This document shows positions 59,829 through 64,000 of a DNA stretch of 64,000 nucleotides, piece by piece; position 1 is the first letter of the stretch, and the number at the start of each line of letters is the position of its first letter. The stretch spans positions 1-64,000 of the forward strand of contig JAGSHN010000031.1 in NCBI GenBank assembly GCA_029855935.1, written 5' to 3'. Source of the DNA: Candidatus Thorarchaeota archaeon. Lineage in GTDB: Archaea; Asgardarchaeota; Thorarchaeia; Thorarchaeales; Thorarchaeaceae. The notes beneath the pieces are model-generated. The model was not told where the DNA came from. It did no database searches and saw only the letters and a program-made list of their open reading frames with translations. The translations under genes were made by a program, and so were the position numbers.

Positions 59829-60647
59829 ATGGTCAAGGCAGTACCATTTGTACCACCTGAAGTGAAGAAGGCAATGCAGGACGTCAAGCACAAGATAGTC
59901 GTACTGTCTGGCAAGGGCGGTGTCGGCAAGACGACCGTGGCCACCAATCTGGCTATGTCCTTTGCCAAGAAGGGGCTGTCAGCAGGTGTCCTAGATGTGG
60001 ACATCTACGGTCCAAATGTTCCGAAGCTTCTGGGACTGGAGGGGCAGCATCCGCGCGCCGACGAGAACATGATCTATCCGATAGAGGGGCCGCTGAAGAC
60101 CAAGGTCATGAGTATGGGGTTCCTTCTGAGGAAGAGTGATGATGCTGTTGCATGGAGGGGCCCGCTCGTCGCGAAGGCGGTCACACAGTTCTTGGGAAAC
60201 GTGAAGTGGGGCGAACTGGATGTTCTTGTCATCGATCTTCCACCTGGCACAGGTGATGAGATTCTCAGTATTCTCCAGTCAATCCCAGATGCGGATGGGG
60301 TGATTGTGGTGACAACACCCCAGGAGGTAGCGGTGCTGGACGCTAGGAGAGCGATACAGCTCGCTGAGAAGATGGGCGTCCCCGTACTGGGCATCATTGA
60401 GAACATGTCGGAGTTTGTCTGTCCGAACTGTGGCAACTCGTACAAGATCTTCGGAGAGGGTGCAGCCAAGCGAGCGGCCGAGGAATATGGTATTGAGCAT
60501 CTTGGCACCCTGCCGCTGGATCCACGTGTCGTGACCCTCTCTGACGAGGGATCTCCGTTCGTCATCAGTGAGCCCGAGTCAAAGGTGGCGAAGGCATTCG
60601 AGGCGATAGTGGAGAGACTATCTGAGAAGATGGAACTCGATGACTAA
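59829..60647 (+). CDS. Mrp/NBP35-type Fe-S cluster carrier ATPase
   Basis: The 272-residue protein has the deviant Walker A GKGGVGKTT, LDVDIYGPNVPKLLG, LVIDLPPGTGDE and the CPNCG cluster-binding CxxC (~200). Such P-loop dimers deliver [4Fe-4S] clusters. Start ATG 59829 has gaggag upstream; GTG 59805 is an alternative. The TATA-like ggttaaaag is at 59787-59795. Confidence 0.95.
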   Translation: MVKAVPFVPPEVKKAMQDVKHKIVVLSGKGGVGKTTVATNLAMSFAKKGLSAGVLDVDIYGPNVPKLLGLEGQHPRADENMIYPIEGPLKTKVMSMGFLLRKSDDAVAWRGPLVAKAVTQFLGNVKWGELDVLVIDLPPGTGDEILSILQSIPDADGVIVVTTPQEVAVLDARRAIQLAEKMGVPVLGIIENMSEFVCPNCGNSYKIFGEGAAKRAAEEYGIEHLGTLPLDPRVVTLSDEGSPFVISEPESKVAKAFEAIVERLSEKMELDD

Positions 60648-60659
60648 TCAATAGGCGCA

Positions 60660-60714
60660 CCGGTCGGGCCGCGATTTGCCAGCTATTGCTGCTAGGGCGG
60701 TACGTTCCGACCGG
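60660..60714. other. Large stem-loop between convergent genes
   Basis: The arms ccggtcgg (60660-60667) and ccgaccgg (60707-60714) pair perfectly and continue inward after a small bulge (gccgc with gcggt). A second weaker hairpin (gagtt...aactc, about 60721-60741) with a T-run follows. It is either a bidirectional terminator or a short structured RNA. Confidence 0.5.
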
Positions 60715-60815
60715 GGCCTTGAGTTGTTTTTCAATAACTCAGAAGTCAGCCTGCTGGCGCCCTATGGAGACCCGTCCCTGATCTGACTGTATGCGTGCTT
60801 GCATCTGAAAGGGGC

Positions 60816-61187
60816 CTATTCGGCCTCGCCCTCATCAGAGGCCTCTTCCTCATTCGGCTTCTCGGCCTTGACCTCTTCCTCCTCAATGCTCTCAGCCTTG
60901 GCAGTCCTTGGCGCAATGCCCATCAGATAGAAGTATCCGAGGATCAGGCTGACCAACGACAGGAGGACCGTAACGCCGACCGCACCAGCATAGCCAAACC
61001 AGCTCACCGGGTTGATGACTAGGTTCTCCACAGCGCTGGAGAGAGCAATCTGCTGGAGCCACATCGGAATCACGAACACCAGCGGGATACAGATTATGAT
61101 GAGGAGCACGATGGACATAATAATCTCGGCCATATGAGTTAGAACTCTGCGTATCGTGCTGTCAACTGCCTTCTTTGCCGACGCCAT
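60816..61187 (-). CDS. Two-TM protein with acidic tail
   Basis: The 123-residue protein has helices AEIIMSIVLLIIICIPLVFVIPMW and AGAVGVTVLLSLVSLILGYFYLM, then a Glu/Lys-rich C-terminal tail of about 30 residues. It is unrecognised. TATA-like ctttaaag at 61229-61236 and ATG 61187. Confidence 0.7.
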   Translation of the reverse strand: MASAKKAVDSTIRRVLTHMAEIIMSIVLLIIICIPLVFVIPMWLQQIALSSAVENLVINPVSWFGYAGAVGVTVLLSLVSLILGYFYLMGIAPRTAKAESIEEEEVKAEKPNEEEASDEGEAE

Positions 61188-61239
61188 GTGTCTGTCTCCT
61201 TCAGTCTGGGACCGACGGGGCTCATGCTTTAAAGATTGC

Positions 61240-61941
61240 TCTGGAGAGCAGAGGGCTCTCGGGGACCCAAAAGGAGAGGAGAAGTGTCAGATGAGAGAGA
61301 GGATGAGTAGCGGTTGGGAATGGGAGGAAGGTCCCCGATTATATGATAATACGTTCTACTACAATATAAAGATAGCTTGTGCGTATGATCCTGCAGCGCC
61401 TCGGCTCAGAGTAGCAGAATGGGTATCCGGGGCCATAGAAGAACGCAGGAAGGAGGAGAGAATATGGAGGTGCACAAATAGATGGCCCCGGTTCTCCTTG
61501 ATTCCTTGTACAATCAATGCATATAACAAAAGCTGTGATTAATAGTTATTGCGGTACTCGCAATTCAGAGCCCGAGGTATTGACGTCATCGCAACCCTTA
61601 TTAGGAAGTGATTGCGTAGTCCTCAAGTGAATGTGCCGGAGAGGCGTGTGACTCGTTTCAAGCGAGAATCCCTCCCACAATCCTGATCGCATTTGAAGTG
61701 CACACATCCTCTCCTCCTCTCAAGCAATCAAAAGCGAACCTTTCTCCTTTTCGCGCCTCCCGGCACACTCACTCCATCCATTGTCCTTCTGTTGGTAGGG
61801 CCTGTACTTTGAGGGTGACCCTTTTCCGATACAGCTGTGGCTGCGTACGGGCAGGTCAAGCCGAAATCGTCCAGCCAATTGGACAATCAGTGGAGAAGGA
61901 TACCGCTGTCGCGATGAAACCCTCTACCAGCGGCCTTCTCA
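61240..61941. other. Gene desert with one candidate structured RNA
   Basis: No convincing protein gene is seen in about 700 nt; open frames are short and compositionally odd. A TATA-like acaatataaa at 61361-61370 precedes a perfect 10-bp inverted repeat (ccggggccat 61427-61436, atggccccgg 61482-61491). This might mark a small RNA of about 110 nt. No tRNA, RNase P or SRP signature was found. Confidence 0.4.
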
Positions 61942-62325
61942 CTACAAGGTGCACGTGTCAGTCGTCGGCAGAACTGACGTGCGACCGTCATTGAACACCT
62001 CGATAAAGAAGGGATCCTGCGCCTCTCCCACCTTGGTCCACCCGAACTGATCCTTTCGGTAGTACTTGTAGTCACTCGGATCATAGCACACTTCGACGAC
62101 AGACCCCTCTGGAAGTTTCTGGAGATATAGAGAGACCTCTTCTATGGATTCGTGAGAGTACGACTCGCCCAACCGGATATGGTGGATGTGGTCGCTGACC
62201 TCAATCAGCAGAGCAACATACGGATTCGAGTGGGAACCGTGTCTAGACGGGACCGGTGGTCTTCGGCACGAGTACGCACCACTGACTGAACGTAGGACCG
62301 TATAGATACCCTTGTCTATCTGCAT
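61942..62325 (-). CDS. Hypothetical protein
   Basis: The 127-residue soluble protein has an alternating strand pattern (YVALLIEVSDHIHHIRLGES; SVVEVCYDPSDYKYYRK). It is unrecognised. It may start at ATG 62325 or GTG 62328. TATA-like elements in an AT-rich patch (62372-62402) precede it. Confidence 0.6.
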   Translation of the reverse strand: MQIDKGIYTVLRSVSGAYSCRRPPVPSRHGSHSNPYVALLIEVSDHIHHIRLGESYSHESIEEVSLYLQKLPEGSVVEVCYDPSDYKYYRKDQFGWTKVGEAQDPFFIEVFNDGRTSVLPTTDTCTL

Positions 62326-62548
62326 CACTGTCTCAATCCCGGCTGTTTATCCGGCGGGGTTACCGGCAAGTGTATAATATGAACTCATATGCCCTTATAA
62401 TAGGAGTGCTATGAGGGGGGCCGAAAAAATCGCATAGAGCGCCGGTTCCTCGGCCATTCTCCGCTTCACCAGCCGTATTGTCCCGGCTGCCAACGCAGAA
62501 TGTGCACACTTTGCGAAAAATTGGCCGAATTTTCTTAACAAACGGACA

Positions 62549-63250
62549 TCACGATTGCCGAATGCTATCATGCGCCGCGCCAATCTCGGCGCGCAGTGCT
62601 GGTAGTATCTCGGCAAGTCTACCGAATACCCTCTCCGCCCCAGCCTTCTTCAGCTCAAGTGCATTGGTCTCCCCGGTGGCCACGGCCCAGAAACGCACAC
62701 CGGCCCTCTTGGCCGCAGCAGCATCAATCCTTGCGTCCCCCACGTAGATGGCCTCATCTCGCGACACCGAGAGTTTCTTGAGGAGTGCCAGCAGGCCGTC
62801 AGGGTACGGCTTCGGGTTGGGCGACTCGTTGCGAGTCTGGATGACATCGAAATAGTCGCCGAGAGGAAGACGCTCTAGGACAATCTCCACGGCGTGGCGA
62901 CCATTGTTCGTCAGGATAGCCGTCTTGAGTCCCATCTTGCGTACCTCTGCAACGACATCAAGAACCCCGCGTATGAGCCTCGCGGACTTAGCAGCCTCGG
63001 CCTCGTGCCGGGTCAGTATTTCATCAATCTCGCGGTCCAGCGACTCCCACTCCTCAATGCTCATACCGTGGGAGAGGAAATACTCACGGGCTTTCATCTT
63101 TGTGCTGGAGATACCGTCCTCAGGGTCCAGAAGATCTGGGGGAAGTCCAAGCTCGATGTAGAACTTCTTTGTGTCCGAACGCATAGCATCAAGGGGGAGG
63201 GTGAGTTCGGTAATTGTCCCATCGAGGTCGAAGACGACAGCCCTGAGCAT
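62549..63250 (-). CDS. HAD-superfamily hydrolase (phosphoglycolate-phosphatase-like)
   Basis: The 233-residue protein has FDLDGTITEL (motif I), a helical cap, ILTNNGRH (motif II), the Lys of NPKPYPDGLL (motif III) and YVGDARIDAAAAK (motif IV). It is of the Gph/beta-phosphoglucomutase type. ATG 63250 was chosen by motif I position. A TATA-like gttaagaag lies near 63285. It ends before a 220-nt intergenic stretch (62329-62548) where I see no clear gene. Confidence 0.9.
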   Translation of the reverse strand: MLRAVVFDLDGTITELTLPLDAMRSDTKKFYIELGLPPDLLDPEDGISSTKMKAREYFLSHGMSIEEWESLDREIDEILTRHEAEAAKSARLIRGVLDVVAEVRKMGLKTAILTNNGRHAVEIVLERLPLGDYFDVIQTRNESPNPKPYPDGLLALLKKLSVSRDEAIYVGDARIDAAAAKRAGVRFWAVATGETNALELKKAGAERVFGRLAEILPALRAEIGAAHDSIRQS

Positions 63251-63290
63251 GGCGGTGAACAACCCGAGCGAGGAGGAGACACAGCACTTC

Positions 63291-63977
63291 TTAACGGTTG
63301 CTCCCCGGGCATACTGGGGGTCGAACACGGCTGACGAACTGTCGAAGTACTGTCGTCATCTCGTCCAGTCCCCAGTTGTAGAAGTGGTCAGCGCCTTCAA
63401 TTGTGCGGACAAGTGGATCAGCATTGTCCATCAGCGACGCGATGCGGGTGACATCAGAAACGGATACGACCGAATCACGGTCGCCGTGGAGCAGGAGTAC
63501 CGGGCAGGTGATAGCACTCAGTCTCTCAGCCAGCAACGGCACGTCTGCGGCAATATCGTAGGAGGCGCTTATCGTGACCAAGAACGACACAGATGTCAGG
63601 CCAGCAATGTGCAGTGCCACCGAACCACCAAACGAATACCCAACAACACCAATATCAGGGTGCTGGCTCGCGGAGCGGAGGTGCGAGCGCATCTCGTCCA
63701 TCGCGCTCAGTGCGTCATCGATGGCGCCATCAACACCCGCATAGGGGAGGCCCGACGGTGGACCTCGGAAGTCGAACCTGAGAGTAGCCACTCCAAGTGA
63801 TAGCAGTGTCTCTTCGGTCGCAAGGACTATGCGGTCCTCTTTGCAGCCGCCGTATAACGGATGAGGATGAAGAAGGAGGGCACCACCCTGAGACCATTGG
63901 GGGACCGTCACGATGGCGGGGAGACTCCCACCAGGGCCCTCAATGATCAGTTCTTCACGGCTGGCCAAGTTGCTCAT
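63291..63977 (-). CDS. Alpha/beta hydrolase (dienelactone-hydrolase/DUF-type)
   Basis: The 228-residue protein has the oxyanion HPHPLYGG, the nucleophile elbow GYSFGG, the Asp in LLLHGDRDSVV and the His in GADHFYNWG. This is the COG2945-like short alpha/beta hydrolase group. The substrate is unknown. It starts at ATG 63977 (in-frame GTG 63989). Its promoter may lie outside the window. Confidence 0.9.
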   Translation of the reverse strand: MSNLASREELIIEGPGGSLPAIVTVPQWSQGGALLLHPHPLYGGCKEDRIVLATEETLLSLGVATLRFDFRGPPSGLPYAGVDGAIDDALSAMDEMRSHLRSASQHPDIGVVGYSFGGSVALHIAGLTSVSFLVTISASYDIAADVPLLAERLSAITCPVLLLHGDRDSVVSVSDVTRIASLMDNADPLVRTIEGADHFYNWGLDEMTTVLRQFVSRVRPPVCPGSNR

Positions 63978-64000
63978 TCGGGTCCCCACCGTAGTAGAGT

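Noticed and set aside
61318-61345. Sequence ggaggaaggtcccc resembling the start of RNase P RNA conserved region I
   Set aside because: No partner conserved region downstream and the match is only a few bases.
61156-61994. Two + strand open frames (61156-61542 and 61698-61994)
   Set aside because: Low-quality composition, no ribosome binding site, no family likeness; the first begins antisense in the membrane-protein gene.
62395-62571. 58-codon minus-strand frame overlapping the end of the HAD gene
   Set aside because: No ribosome binding site, and the composition gives no domain or clear membrane pattern; it could be a small coupled gene but I cannot support it.

Overview
The window reads as a chromosome segment of an archaeon, most probably an Asgard archaeon (Thorarchaeia-like). 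The evidence is archaeal TATA boxes in front of most transcription units, ribosomal protein eS25, an AlaX editing factor, a tungsten-type aldehyde:ferredoxin oxidoreductase with its own polyferredoxin, formaldehyde-activating-enzyme (Fae) domains that point to tetrahydromethanopterin chemistry, a Snf7-like ESCRT-III protein (58070-58705) and a one-domain histone-like protein (51023-51193). Placement below Asgard is inference. I saw no rRNA, no tRNA and no CRISPR array.

Left host arm (1-29141). This holds eS25 with a repetitive Lys-rich tail (cut by the window edge), a HExxH protein, a sugar-nucleotide pyrophosphorylase, AlaX, LarB and an M20 peptidase. A gene-poor stretch (6097-7344) has two small genes and a candidate C/D-box sRNA. 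It is followed by a tandem pair of DapA-like aldolases each fused to a Fae-like domain, CutA, two very large unrecognised proteins that overlap by 4 nt, an MBL hydrolase, a KH/PP-loop ATPase with a GIY-YIG-type protein, the AOR/ferredoxin pair, a branched-chain aminotransferase, a coiled-coil protein, glutamate dehydrogenase, dCTP deaminase, a PRPP-synthase-like enzyme, a winged-helix protein, a nucleoside phosphorylase and a membrane protein.

Integrated element (about 29142-49747, 20.6 kb). It lies between two divergent host genes and is flanked by a 9-bp direct repeat. Almost all of it is one + strand series of tightly packed genes that mostly overlap by ATGA or GTGA. The left half (29275-38633) encodes membrane and surface proteins: five N-terminally anchored or secreted proteins including one of 1142 residues, many small 2-3 TM proteins, a CPBP-like and a mini site-2-protease-like protein. 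Next come a P-loop ATPase fused to a PD-(D/E)XK-like nuclease domain and a minus-strand regulatory island with a winged-helix protein and palindromic operators. The right half (41382-49734) encodes a paralogue of a left-half membrane protein, zinc-ribbon proteins, a radical-SAM-like protein with a DUF488-like partner, a D5/SF3 helicase, a short cytosine methyltransferase and a tyrosine integrase with a C-terminal zinc ribbon. No capsid family is recognisable to me. It looks like a provirus, or a virus-related integrative plasmid, of an undescribed type.

Right host arm (49748-64000). This holds UDP-GlcNAc 2-epimerase, the histone-like protein with a strong terminator, SurE, a HypE/AIRS-like protein, a MoxR/ChlI-type AAA plus VWA pair, threonine synthase, two HAD phosphatases, ESCRT-III, an inositol-monophosphatase-family enzyme, Mrp/NBP35, a small acidic-tailed membrane protein, a gene desert of about 700 nt (61240-61940), a hypothetical protein and an alpha/beta hydrolase.

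The two points I rate most interesting are the integrated element and the paired DapA-Fae fusions, whose Fae domains look complementary (one keeps the catalytic His, the other the core of the fold).
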